A DNA stretch of 64,000 nt from the NCBI RefSeq assembly GCF_038562415.1, contig NZ_JBCFBA010000001.1, forward strand, positions 248,001 to 312,000. Reading direction: 5' to 3'. This document shows, piece after piece, positions 8,177-15,879 of the stretch (positions within the stretch are counted from its first letter, which is position 1; each line of letters opens with the position of its first letter). The notes beneath the pieces were generated by a model that was not told where the DNA came from, did no database searches, and worked only from the letters and a program-made list of their open reading frames with translations. This DNA is from Solidesulfovibrio sp. Lineage in GTDB: Bacteria; Desulfobacterota; Desulfovibrionia; Desulfovibrionales; Desulfovibrionaceae. The position numbers and the translations under genes are program-made.

Positions 8177-9001
8177 TTAGCCTTCACCAGGTTTGTTTTT
8201 ACTCTTGTTAGGTAACTTGCTAAAAATATATTTATACAGTGGAGTATGTTTTATATCTGATTGATCTAGTTTCTGAAAACACAATGAATTGGCAGTGCCA
8301 TGAGGTTGGAATTTAATAAAACGCGAAACAAAAGTGTCTAAGTGCTTTTCTTCAGCATTTGATTGTGTAAATCCTCTTCTTCGTAGTTTCAGTATTAAAC
8401 TGTCAATGCTTTTGCTCGTGTTGACTACACTTTGTGTTCTGATAATAGGACCAGAATATGTCTCTAGTATAGCATTGTCAATATGTGAGCTTTTTGACAT
8501 GAGTCGCGATAGTTCTTTGATAGATTTAGCGACTTTTTCATCCTGTTTGTCGTCTCGTGCAAGCTCTTGAATATCAGACAATGTGTTTTCAACTTCGAGA
8601 TTGGTGGTGACCTTTTGCGCAAGAAGTCTAGTAAGCTGTTCGTGGTTTTTTCGAGAAAGCTCGTTTGTTGTATCGAACCTGCTATTGATAAGGTTCTGTG
8701 TTTCATTTAGAGCTTTTTGAGATGCATTTAGCATTTTTGTCGATTTTTCGTTAGCGTGGCTATTTCTACTTTCGGAAAGAACAAAAAAAGCAATAGATAT
8801 TGTTATAGACAATACTCCAAAAACTAAAGTCACAAGGTTGGAAAAACCGCTTCCTGTTAAGATGTTCGTTATGAGTTGGGTATTGAATTCATTGATGCTG
8901 CTAAAGAAAGTTTTAACAAGAAATGAAATAAAAACAAACCATAGTAACAACCGAAGGGTTTTGCCTAAGCTCAATGATTCTGCGAAACTGATGTAAGGCA
9001 A
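8177..9001 (-). CDS. Unknown membrane protein with two TM helices and a coiled coil
   Basis: The 274-residue protein has two hydrophobic helices (about 14-33 and 54-76) followed by a long helical, Asn/Gln/Ser-rich stretch (about 80-180) with coiled-coil character, and a soluble C-terminus. I recognise no enzymatic motif. The gene is strikingly AT-rich compared with the rest of the window and uses A/T-ending codons, so it looks recently acquired. The only in-frame start upstream of the first helix is TTG (9001), so the N-terminus is uncertain. It lies in tandem with a dGTPase-like gene 300 bp upstream, which suggests cargo of one module. Confidence 0.7.
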   Translation of the reverse strand: MPYISFAESLSLGKTLRLLLWFVFISFLVKTFFSSINEFNTQLITNILTGSGFSNLVTLVFGVLSITISIAFFVLSESRNSHANEKSTKMLNASQKALNETQNLINSRFDTTNELSRKNHEQLTRLLAQKVTTNLEVENTLSDIQELARDDKQDEKVAKSIKELSRLMSKSSHIDNAILETYSGPIIRTQSVVNTSKSIDSLILKLRRRGFTQSNAEEKHLDTFVSRFIKFQPHGTANSLCFQKLDQSDIKHTPLYKYIFSKLPNKSKNKPGEG

Positions 9002-9300
9002 TGTTTTTTTATATCTTCTTGCATTGCTTGATTTGATTTGGTGTTGTTACAGAATAAATTAAGGATTTTCATGTTTACTAGGTATATCCGTTGACCTGCA
9101 TTGCGGCTTGGTCGTTTGTTCTGTGGTCCATAGGCTCCGTGGCCGAGATATCTCGGAGAACGAATTAGTTGCAGGATATTTATCTCTGGCCTCCGAGCCT
9201 TTTTCCCACTTGTTTAATTCGAAATATGCTTATCTTTATCAGTCATCTCGTTGTCCATGTCCACAGTCTAGCCTAGTACTTCACAGGCACCTAGGAGGGG

Positions 9301-10623
9301 CTAAAAACCTAACCCTAAGAATTTTCTACATACTTCTGTTGCATAATGGTCACTCATTCCTGAAATATAATCGAGTACGGCAAGTGAAAGTAAGTAATGT
9401 TTATTATGGTCTAATAAATTTTTTTCGACAACATCTGAACCAAGTAAGGCTTTGATCTTGTCTTTGTTGTACGAAGAATCACCTGTGCAGATATGCTTTA
9501 TGTCAAGCATGCATACCTCGAGGATTTTTCCAATTGCGTTGAAAGCTCCGATTTCGAGCATCATTTTTCTTCTTGATAAAAATAAAGTATTAGAAATTCC
9601 TTTATAAATTGATGCAAGGGCTTTGCATGTTTTCCCGCCAGCAGCAGATAAAAGACTTGTGTCGGGGGGTAGTTTTCCTTGAAGTATTAAGTCATAATTT
9701 TTTATAAAGGTATCAAAACATTCTGAAATTGACGTGTTGATTAATTTGGCGCGGATTATGCTATTTCTTTGTCTAAAATGCAGAGATTTTATACCTTCTG
9801 CTTTTTCAGGGGGGTATTCTAATAGGTCGATGAACTTATCATACATAAAAGACTTGTCGAGAATCCCGACCTCTGTGGCGTCTTCAAGGTCAATAATCCG
9901 ATAGCAAATATCATCGGCAGCTTCCATCAAAAATGCTAGAGGATGGCGACAAAAATGATTGTCTTGTTTAATGAGGCCAAGTTCTTCACATATGGTATTT
10001 ATAATTGTTGACTCATTGTAAAAGTAGCTAAACTTTTCTTTTCCGCTATCGAAGGATGACGGCCACGGATATTTTAATAGTGCCCCAATAAGGGGGTATG
10101 TCGGACCAATTCCTTGACTATGAAATCCAGTGCTAAGTAGTATCCGCAGTGACATCGCATTGCCATCAAACTTTGTGAAGTCTGTCCGGCAGTGTTTGTC
10201 TAAGTAGTCTATGCATGATGCATTATGGTTAAACCAATCTTTTATGGCGGACTCTCCGCTGTGTCCAAACGGGGGATTGCCTATATCGTGGGCGAGGCAA
10301 GCAGCTTGCACAATTTGTCCAAGGTGATGTGGTTCTATATCGGGTGGAAGTTCCCCAATTTTTTGTAAATGAAAACCTGCTAATTCGCCCAGACTTCGAC
10401 CCACACTAGAGGTTTCAAGGCTATGAGTAAGTCTGGAATGTATATGATCATTTTCAATTAACGGATGAACTTGAGCTTTTCTCGATAATCTTCTAAAATG
10501 ATCCAAGAAAATAATTCGATCAATATCCATTTGAAATGGACTTCTCGGGCCAATATCCGGTAGGTCTTTTCCAACACGTTTGCGGCTCAGAAGAGTTGAC
10601 CACTTCATTCTATTTTCAGTCAT
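9301..10623 (-). CDS. dGTPase-like HD-domain triphosphohydrolase
   Basis: This 440-residue protein belongs to the deoxyguanosinetriphosphate triphosphohydrolase family, which splits dNTPs into nucleoside and triphosphate. Metal-binding HD motifs are clear: RLTHSLETSSVGRSLG with His near residue 67, AHDIGNPPFGHSGE with the HD pair near 112, and EAADDICYRI further on. The start at the second ATG is favoured because AGGA lies at proper distance; the ATG six bases earlier is an alternative. It is AT-rich and foreign in composition. Some family members protect against phage by depleting dGTP; that role here is inferred from island context. Confidence 0.85.
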   Translation of the reverse strand: MTENRMKWSTLLSRKRVGKDLPDIGPRSPFQMDIDRIIFLDHFRRLSRKAQVHPLIENDHIHSRLTHSLETSSVGRSLGELAGFHLQKIGELPPDIEPHHLGQIVQAACLAHDIGNPPFGHSGESAIKDWFNHNASCIDYLDKHCRTDFTKFDGNAMSLRILLSTGFHSQGIGPTYPLIGALLKYPWPSSFDSGKEKFSYFYNESTIINTICEELGLIKQDNHFCRHPLAFLMEAADDICYRIIDLEDATEVGILDKSFMYDKFIDLLEYPPEKAEGIKSLHFRQRNSIIRAKLINTSISECFDTFIKNYDLILQGKLPPDTSLLSAAGGKTCKALASIYKGISNTLFLSRRKMMLEIGAFNAIGKILEVCMLDIKHICTGDSSYNKDKIKALLGSDVVEKNLLDHNKHYLLSLAVLDYISGMSDHYATEVCRKFLGLGF

Positions 10624-10710
10624 TGACATTTCCTGAGGTTCGATAGTCTGTTCGATATCGAATATGGTCGTGTAAGTTAGAACTACTAAGAATCTGCCTT
10701 TCCTTCTGTT

Positions 10711-10778
10711 TTAAATCCCCTTCCCAAACCCCGCGCCTTCTTCTTGCACCTTGTTCATCGCTTTCGCCCGCAGGCCGC
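10711..10778 (-). pseudogene. Possible C-terminal remnant of a GC-rich gene
   Basis: Between AT-rich genes lies a short GC-rich patch. On the minus strand it can be read as an open tail ending AKAMNKVQEEGAGFGKGI and a TAA stop (10713-10711), with a stop codon just upstream. It resembles a leftover protein C-terminus more than random sequence and may mark an insertion junction. No family is assigned. Confidence 0.2.
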
Positions 10779-10906
10779 ACCCCTTAGCCTCTCGTGACCA
10801 TGTTTGGTTGCTTACACATCCCATGGTGACAAGAGCTATGTCGCCTACTTGGAATGGGGTTTTGCAAGTCAATTATAGCATAATAAAACTGTCATATTGT
10901 ATAATA

Positions 10907-11518
10907 TTACCTTTCCATAAAACTCAGTATGGCAGCGCTTATCGCAAAAATATTTATAATTGCAGAAACTGCAAATAACTTATCAAATCGGTCTTTTTGT
11001 TTCGTTACCTTTAGGACTTCGCAAGAATATTTTTTGAAAGCAGTGGCGGTGATCGCAAGAAAATCTTCAATTTTAAATTCATGAATACTTGGCACTCCAA
11101 ATAAGTAGTCGCTTGGAGGGTGTATTACATAAATTTTGGCATCATGATGGCGGAAAGGATTTGCAAACTGTTCCCAAATTTGGATCGCTATCCCTTGTTC
11201 GTTGCAATGTTTTTTCGATTTTTCGTCTTTAAGCCATTTGCAAATGTCAAATTCTATTTCAAAGTCATTGGTAACAGTTATAATAGTGTTTATATCTTCC
11301 CAAAATTCACTAGCCAATTTTATTTCAAAATCTGTTGGGCTACATGGAGCTTCAAAGTCATAATGTTCTGGGTAAAAAGCGAGACAGCAGAGAGCGAGAG
11401 GTGTTTTTCCATTGGTGTCTGGAAATCTATTGTAACCATTAGGCAATCGTTTCCTTGTCTCTTTGACAATCTCCTCAAAGATTTCTGGGCAATTTTCTTT
11501 GGTCAATTGAATGGTCAT
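10907..11518 (-). CDS. Unknown protein with C-terminal membrane anchor, coupled to a repressor
   Basis: The 203-residue protein is mostly soluble and acidic, with a single hydrophobic segment at the very C-terminus (about 181-199, FAVSAIINIFAISAAILSF) that could anchor it in the membrane. I recognise no domain. Its ATG overlaps the stop of the upstream XRE-type regulator in an ATGA arrangement, so the two are translationally coupled. AT-rich composition differs from the neighbouring phage-like genes. The pairing of a repressor with a tail-anchored protein is suggestive of a regulated effector, but this is inference. Confidence 0.7.
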   Translation of the reverse strand: MTIQLTKENCPEIFEEIVKETRKRLPNGYNRFPDTNGKTPLALCCLAFYPEHYDFEAPCSPTDFEIKLASEFWEDINTIITVTNDFEIEFDICKWLKDEKSKKHCNEQGIAIQIWEQFANPFRHHDAKIYVIHPPSDYLFGVPSIHEFKIEDFLAITATAFKKYSCEVLKVTKQKDRFDKLFAVSAIINIFAISAAILSFMER

Positions 11519-12033
11519 TTCTTTGCGCCAAATTCTGAATGCTTTTCATGAATTTTGTTAATACCCTCGAACCGTAAGCCTTCTTTTTCAGACGAATTAT
11601 AACCCGTCTGCTTCTCCCCCACGCATTTCCCCATCACGATGGCATCTATGCCATCCGCGATCCGCTCTTTCGCGGTCCCAAGCTCGCTCTGAAGGCGTTT
11701 GTAAGTCAGCATAGTACGCTGCTCGGGGGTTAGGTCTTTCGAGATTTCTTCCTCGGGGATGGTGGCCTGTGTTGAAGCAGGGGAATCAAAAAACATCTCG
11801 CCATGCCCAGTTACCAGCCAGTTCAAATTGACTCTGAATACCTGGAACCACTTTGCCAATACGTCTTGCTTGGGCTGGCTCGTGCCATCCAGATAGCCGG
11901 TTAGCGTTTGCGGCGCGATCTCTCCGGCCAAAGCGAAATCTTTTTTTTCGATACCAAGTTTCTGAATCAACTCTTTGAGACGACTTGAGAATTCAGAATG
12001 GCTTGACTCGGACTTGATACGAGTTTTTATCAT
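11515..12033 (-). CDS. CI-like phage repressor, HTH domain
   Basis: The 172-residue protein has an N-terminal helix-turn-helix (about residues 15-70: SSRLKELIQKLGIEKKDFAL then APQTLTGYLDGTSQPKQDVL), followed by LNWLVTGHGEMF, typical of phage CI-type HTH proteins. There is no obvious peptidase domain; the remainder is a short helical tail. It is divergent from the Cro-like gene at 12151, the usual layout of a lysogeny switch, and likely binds the 117-bp region between them. It also heads an operon with the tail-anchored unknown protein. Confidence 0.8.
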   Translation of the reverse strand: MIKTRIKSESSHSEFSSRLKELIQKLGIEKKDFALAGEIAPQTLTGYLDGTSQPKQDVLAKWFQVFRVNLNWLVTGHGEMFFDSPASTQATIPEEEISKDLTPEQRTMLTYKRLQSELGTAKERIADGIDAIVMGKCVGEKQTGYNSSEKEGLRFEGINKIHEKHSEFGAKK

Positions 12034-12150
12034 TTGCTACGATTTCTTGTTGACTGACTCCGAGTTCATACCTAGTACGCCAACCAAGGGACACGTTTTC
12101 GCCAACCTGGACCTTGCCCGTCCGGCCGGCGGCCAAAAAGAGGTTTCACT

Positions 12151-12435
12151 ATGAATTTCTGTGAACCTGTTCACACAATTACCCCCACCCGTCAAGATCG
12201 TTGCCGCGCCTGGCTCGTCGAACGGCGCATCGTTTTCAAAGATTTGGCCGCTGACGCCGGCATGTCCAAGACCACGCTCTCCAACATCATCGCCGGACGG
12301 CGCGCCACGCCCCAACATATCCAAAAGCTGATCGCGCTGGGCGTGCCGGCCGAGTTGCTGCCCGAACCGCGCATGCCGGCCAAGCCAGGCCCCAAGCGGC
12401 GGGCTCGCAGCGGCGCGCCAACTAGGAACGCGTAA
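12151..12435 (+). CDS. Small Cro-like HTH protein
   Basis: The 94-residue protein contains a helix-turn-helix (about 25-60: FKDLAADAGMSKTTLSNIIA then ATPQHIQKLIALGV) and a basic, proline-rich tail. It starts the rightward run of small phage-like genes and faces the CI-like repressor across a 117-bp gap. By layout it would be the Cro-type partner, expected to compete for the same operators. Confidence 0.75.
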   Translation: MNFCEPVHTITPTRQDRCRAWLVERRIVFKDLAADAGMSKTTLSNIIAGRRATPQHIQKLIALGVPAELLPEPRMPAKPGPKRRARSGAPTRNA

Positions 12436-12452
12436 CCCTGAAGGAGGAGACC

Positions 12453-12779
12453 ATGCAGTCGGACGACCTGGCGCTGCCCCCATACAGCGGCGACCCCTGC
12501 GCAACCTGCCCCCATCATCCGGAGGCGCATCTTTTCTCGAAGATTTTGACCCAAATCTCCAAGGCAGCGGAAAACCTCGGCGCCGATCCGGACCTGCTGG
12601 CCGGGATCGGCAGCTGGCGCGACACCATGGATGACCAGGAAACCCTGGACTACATGACCGCCTACAACAACGGCGGAGTGTGGAAGGCCATATACTGCTG
12701 CGTCAAAGCTGGCAGTGAATGCGCTTCATGTCCGAATCGTTCCGTCTGTACCCAGGCCGTGGGCGTGGAAAAGTCGTAG
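12453..12779 (+). CDS. Small cysteine-rich protein of unknown function
   Basis: The 108-residue protein follows the Cro-like gene after 17 bp and has a strong AAGGAGGAG ribosome-binding site. Cysteines cluster at both ends: DPCATCP near residues 15-21 and CCVKAGSECASCPNRSVC near 82-99, suggesting a metal site. No known family was recognised. Its last 77 bp overlap, on the opposite strand, the end of the WYL-type gene at 12703. Confidence 0.65.
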   Translation: MQSDDLALPPYSGDPCATCPHHPEAHLFSKILTQISKAAENLGADPDLLAGIGSWRDTMDDQETLDYMTAYNNGGVWKAIYCCVKAGSECASCPNRSVCTQAVGVEKS

Positions 12780-12999
12780 GCAGCATAACAAACTGCGACA
12801 TGTTGGAGAGCGTGTATGTCCGCCAATCGATTTCCCCGCCGTCGACCTGATACCCTCGCAGGATATCGTGATCCAGGCTGCTTACACCGCAGGCATGGGG
12901 TTCTACAGTCCGAACGCGGCCTTTATACACAAATGACACAAGGCACATTCCGCAGATGGCCTCGCAAATTGGGGCAACGTGTTCGTGCTCTCGGTACAT
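12703..12999 (-). CDS. Small WYL-like domain protein on the opposite strand
   Basis: The 98-residue product reads SFVYKGRVRTVEPHACGVSS, then LRGYQVDGG, DWRTYTLSNMSQF and a C-terminal FPRPRPGYRRNDSDMKRIHC. This pattern (F-Y-G-R-VEPH-G near the start, GY-N-D-M-I at the end) matches a family of short stand-alone WYL-like proteins I recognise from bacterial and mobile-element genomes. It runs against the flanking phage-like genes and overlaps one of them convergently by 77 bp. WYL domains sense ligands or nucleic acids; the role here is unknown. The conserved pattern argues it is real rather than a shadow frame. Confidence 0.65.
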   Translation of the reverse strand: MYREHEHVAPICEAICGMCLVSFVYKGRVRTVEPHACGVSSLDHDILRGYQVDGGEIDWRTYTLSNMSQFVMLPTTFPRPRPGYRRNDSDMKRIHCQL

Positions 13000-13138
13000 G
13001 GCGGCGATGGCTCCTTGCAGTGCTGGAAGGTTTGCAAAGGAAACTGCGGGCCTGAAGATGGCGAGTATGTCCAGCCGTAGGCCATTGCCGCGAGCATGGC
13101 AAGGTGGGGGCTATGAATACCAGCAAGGAAAACCATCC

Positions 13139-13747
13139 ATGAATTCCGGCCAAGCCCTTGAAGACGCGACCTGTTTGCAGGTGCTCCAAGTCATGCGCCG
13201 GATGTCCGGCCTCGACCTGCGCTCCATTGCCACGGCCATGGAGCGCAACCGCCAGACGGTCGGCTGCTGGTTCGGCGAAGCGGCAGCGGACAAGTTCATC
13301 CCGCTGCCGCTGGTGCCCAAGTTCTGCCACGTGATGGGCTCGCCGCTGCTCCTGGAATGGCTGGTGGCGCAATACGAGCGGTGCCTGCGCGACGATCCCC
13401 CCAGGCGGCACAGCGGGGAGGTGGACCGGACGACAACACTCCTGCTGCGCGGTCTGGTCCAGGCCGGCAATGCCCTGGAGCTGCTGCGGGGCATGGGTGA
13501 GGCGGTCACGCCCTCCGAGGGCCGGCAAGTGTCCGAGGCCACGTTGTTGGCCGTGGCTTCCTTGGCGGATGCCGCCCGGGAGATTCGCGGCACGTTTCCC
13601 GCTGCGCCCAAGCAGATACGGTTTCACCGGTCTGCAGAGGAGCCCGGCACAGGCGAGGAGGTCCCCGTGCTTTCGCGCTTGGGGCGGCTCGGGGCCTTCG
13701 TACAAAGCGCTTGGCATCGGATTTTCGGGAGGCCTCCCCATGGCTGA
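13139..13747 (+). CDS. HTH regulator, phage-like
   Basis: The 202-residue protein begins with a helix-turn-helix-like segment (RRMSGLDLRSIATAMERN, then RQTVGCWFGEAAADKFIPLP), followed by a helical body. The chosen ATG is preceded by AAGGA at 8-bp spacing; a longer frame exists upstream but lacks a better signal. It begins a tightly packed run of small genes. It resembles phage transcriptional regulators of the CII/XRE type; no specific match is claimed. Confidence 0.65.
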   Translation: MNSGQALEDATCLQVLQVMRRMSGLDLRSIATAMERNRQTVGCWFGEAAADKFIPLPLVPKFCHVMGSPLLLEWLVAQYERCLRDDPPRRHSGEVDRTTTLLLRGLVQAGNALELLRGMGEAVTPSEGRQVSEATLLAVASLADAAREIRGTFPAAPKQIRFHRSAEEPGTGEEVPVLSRLGRLGAFVQSAWHRIFGRPPHG

Positions 13748-13919
13748 AATCCGCAGGGAAGCCCTGGCCGCGGCCGAGGCGCAGACCCTCAAATGCCGGG
13801 CACTGGTCCGGGAACTGGCCGGGCTCGTGAGAGACATGCTGGACCACGGCCTGGTCCCCTTGGCCAGGGTGCCAGCGGCCCGCTCGCTCCTGGAACGGGC
13901 GGCCCTGTTCACGGAGTGA
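13740..13919 (+). CDS. Small helical protein, unknown
   Basis: This 59-residue ORF starts within the end of the preceding gene (8-bp overlap) behind a GGGAGG ribosome-binding site. It is a charged helical peptide rich in Ala, Arg and Leu. No family recognised; its place in the packed cluster supports it. Confidence 0.5.
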   Translation: MAEIRREALAAAEAQTLKCRALVRELAGLVRDMLDHGLVPLARVPAARSLLERAALFTE

Positions 13920-13923
13920 GGCC

Positions 13924-14145
13924 ATGTCGGTGGACCCCGAGTTGATCGGCCGGCTGGCCGTGGTGCTGGCCAAGATGGAACGGTGCCTGGAGCATCCGGA
14001 CCTGGCCGGCATCGACCGACGGGCCATGCAGGGGGCGCTGGGCGCGGTGCGCCACATCCAGGACCGGCTGATCCTGCCGGAGGAAGAGGAACCGAGACGG
14101 CTTTACGGCATCGAACGGAGCTTGCCGGAAGGGGACAGGGAATGA
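13924..14145 (+). CDS. Small helical protein, unknown
   Basis: A 73-residue ORF four bases after the previous stop, with a GGAGTGAGG signal overlapping that stop. Predominantly helical and acidic at the C-terminus (LPEEEEPRR). It ends in an ATGA overlap with the next gene, typical of a phage operon. Confidence 0.5.
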   Translation: MSVDPELIGRLAVVLAKMERCLEHPDLAGIDRRAMQGALGAVRHIQDRLILPEEEEPRRLYGIERSLPEGDRE

Positions 14146-14255
14146 CGTTTCTCGAAGCGGCGGCCGTGACGGCCTGTTTCCTGGCGGCCGGGGCGTGTTT
14201 CGGCATCGAGTGGCTCATACGGTCCAGGAGGTGGCGCGATGCTGACCATGGTTGA
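14142..14255 (+). CDS. Tiny membrane peptide
   Basis: A 37-residue peptide with one hydrophobic helix (about 4-26, LEAAAVTACFLAAGACFGIE) and a basic C-terminus. Its ATG overlaps the upstream stop (ATGA). It overlaps the next start by 17 bp. Too short to assign; it could be a phage membrane peptide. Confidence 0.4.
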   Translation: MTFLEAAAVTACFLAAGACFGIEWLIRSRRWRDADHG

Positions 14256-14538
14256 ACGCGAGGACGCGGCCGGGGTGGCCCTGTACCGGCTCATGTTCCG
14301 CCTGCTCAAGGACTACTACGCCTCCGGCAAAAGCACGCGGCCGCCCCTGGTGCGCTATCCCGGGCAACTGTCCATGCTGGTGGCGCAGCTCGAGGCCGCC
14401 AGCGAAGACTGCCGGGAGCTGCTGCGGCGCAAGCTGCAAGGGGAGGGCGATGCTCGAAACGATCCTCATGATCCTGGCCTGGCCGGTGGTGATGGCGTGG
14501 CTGGCGGCAACGGGCGGCTTCGAACATCGGCCGGATGA
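14239..14538 (+). CDS. Small protein of unknown function, phage-like cluster
   Basis: A 99-residue ORF with an AGGAGG ribosome-binding site 7 bp before its ATG. The first 70 residues are a plausible helical domain (MFRLLKDYYASGKSTRPPLV). The Gly-rich last 30 residues may be a frame running over the next gene. No family recognised. Confidence 0.5.
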   Translation: MLTMVEREDAAGVALYRLMFRLLKDYYASGKSTRPPLVRYPGQLSMLVAQLEAASEDCRELLRRKLQGEGDARNDPHDPGLAGGDGVAGGNGRLRTSAG

Positions 14539-14992
14539 CGACGGCGAAGGGTGGCAAGGCCGATTGGGGCCGCACGAACTGACCCAAAGGAGACAGGCAT
14601 GGACGACATGGAGATTCAGGAAGGCGTGGCTGGCGGAACGGGGCAGGAAACGGACGAGCGGGAAACCGGCGAAGCCTGCGAAACCGAAGTGCAGATACCC
14701 GTGGGCGTGGCGACGCTGCGGTCGGTCATCATGGGGGGCATGCGCGTCGGCCCGCAAAACCCGGAGCCCTCGCGCGAGGAGCAAGCCGCGCGGCTCCAGA
14801 CGGTCTATGCCGAATATGTCAGGAGCCACGACTTCCAGCCCGGGCAGCTCGTGGAGCCCAAGAGGCTCGGGAGGGAAGGGGAGCCGGGACGAGTGCTCGG
14901 CGTGGTGCTCGATCCCAACGGGATGCCGGGGCCTCAAGACGCGCCTTGGGAAACCCTGCGGATCGGCCGGTTTCGCAATGGCCAGTTCATGA
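14450..14992 (+). CDS. Possible small membrane protein, end uncertain
   Basis: A GGGAGGGCG signal precedes an ATG whose product starts MLETILMILAWPVVMAWLAA, a convincing membrane helix. The frame stays open to 14992 but after about 60 residues becomes Arg/Ser-rich and overlaps the better-supported gene at 14599 entirely. The true protein may be short with a missed stop or a frameshift. Confidence 0.3.
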   Translation: MLETILMILAWPVVMAWLAATGGFEHRPDDDGEGWQGRLGPHELTQRRQAWTTWRFRKAWLAERGRKRTSGKPAKPAKPKCRYPWAWRRCGRSSWGACASARKTRSPRARSKPRGSRRSMPNMSGATTSSPGSSWSPRGSGGKGSRDECSAWCSIPTGCRGLKTRLGKPCGSAGFAMASS

Positions 14993-15069
14993 CCGACGTG
15001 TTCGATCCGCTGCGCTTCCAGCCCTACGTTCCCGCCTCGGAGGCGGCAGGGCAGGGCGGCGGGGAATAA
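14599..15069 (+). CDS. Unknown protein, phage-like cluster
   Basis: A 156-residue acidic protein behind a clear AAAGGAGACAGGC ribosome-binding site. It has an acidic N-terminus and a C-terminal part with repeated short strands (GQLVEPKRLG, GRVLGVVLDPNG, RIGRFRNGQF) that may form a small beta barrel. No family recognised. It closes the first block of small genes. Confidence 0.6.
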   Translation: MDDMEIQEGVAGGTGQETDERETGEACETEVQIPVGVATLRSVIMGGMRVGPQNPEPSREEQAARLQTVYAEYVRSHDFQPGQLVEPKRLGREGEPGRVLGVVLDPNGMPGPQDAPWETLRIGRFRNGQFMTDVFDPLRFQPYVPASEAAGQGGGE

Positions 15070-15441
15070 AGGGCCATCCCGGGCGGGGCGGCTGCGGAGC
15101 GTCCCGCCCGGACAGGCCTTCAATTCCCGGCCTCCAGGTTCTCCCTCCTGGAATCCCCAAACGGGCTTCCAGGCCGGGCCCTCCCCGAATCGCCCGGCTT
15201 GGAGGCGGGGAATCGAAGGCGCACGGCGGACAGGACACGCCAGACCGGCAGGCAGGGCGCGGTGGCCCTGTCCACATGCCAGCCGGACACCGCATGTCCC
15301 CCGTCGAGAATCGGAAGCGGGCGGGGAAACCCCGTGAGCGGACCGCATCGTCCGCCCCATTTCCGCCGGTCCGGCGCCCGGCCGCGCATGTGCAGGCGCG
15401 GCCGGGCCTGGGCCGGGAACCGTAACGCAAAGGAGAGTGGC
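15070..15441 (+). other. 372-bp intergenic stretch without a supported gene
   Basis: Very GC-rich and full of short inverted repeats (for example GGGCGGG followed by CCCGCCC just after the upstream stop). The only frames open here are shadow frames without a ribosome-binding site. The last bases hold the Shine-Dalgarno of the next gene. It could contain the promoter for the second small-gene block, but no -35/-10 pair stands out. Confidence 0.5.
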
Positions 15442-15879
15442 ATGTTCGAAGAGGCGATGGAGCGCATCCGCAACACCACGGGCCTGCGGACGCAGGTCCA
15501 ACTGGCTGCCTGCCTGGACATCCGGCAGTCATCCATTTCCGACGCCAAGCGGCGCGACAACATACCGGATTCCTGGCTGATGGGGCTTTACGAAAAGTAT
15601 GATCTGAACCCCGTCTGGATCAAGACCGGCCAGGGAGCCGTCTATCTGATGGGCGATCCCGACCGGACCGGTCCGGCCAAGGAGCCCGCCCCGTTGCCGC
15701 CGCCGCCTCCCGAACCCACGGTGACCGAATTGAAGGCAGCCTTGGAGGCCCGGCTTGGCGGCGGGCTGCGGTTGGTCATCGTCGGCACGGAAGATCGGGT
15801 GGAGATCACACCGGTTGGCGGGGGCGTTGCGGATGGTCCGACCAGTCACAACCATCGGGAAGAGGTGACCCATGTCTAA
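15442..15879 (+). CDS. CI-type HTH repressor-like protein
   Basis: The 145-residue protein starts MFEEAMERIRNTTGLRTQVQ and continues with IRQSSISDAKRRDNIPDSWL and YDLNPVWIKTGQG, a pattern of phage CI N-terminal domains that bind DNA as dimers. A proline-rich linker (about 82-92) leads to a short C-terminal segment without a peptidase. It has an AAAGGAGAG ribosome-binding site and overlaps the excisionase-like gene by 8 bp. With the gene at 11515 it makes two CI-like proteins in one element. Confidence 0.75.
   Translation: MFEEAMERIRNTTGLRTQVQLAACLDIRQSSISDAKRRDNIPDSWLMGLYEKYDLNPVWIKTGQGAVYLMGDPDRTGPAKEPAPLPPPPPEPTVTELKAALEARLGGGLRLVIVGTEDRVEITPVGGGVADGPTSHNHREEVTHV

Noticed and set aside
9002-9300. 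Possible gene in the AT-rich gap between the membrane protein and dGTPase genes
   Set aside because: The only frame (9108-9455, plus) lacks a ribosome-binding site and runs over the end of the dGTPase gene; nothing else is visible.
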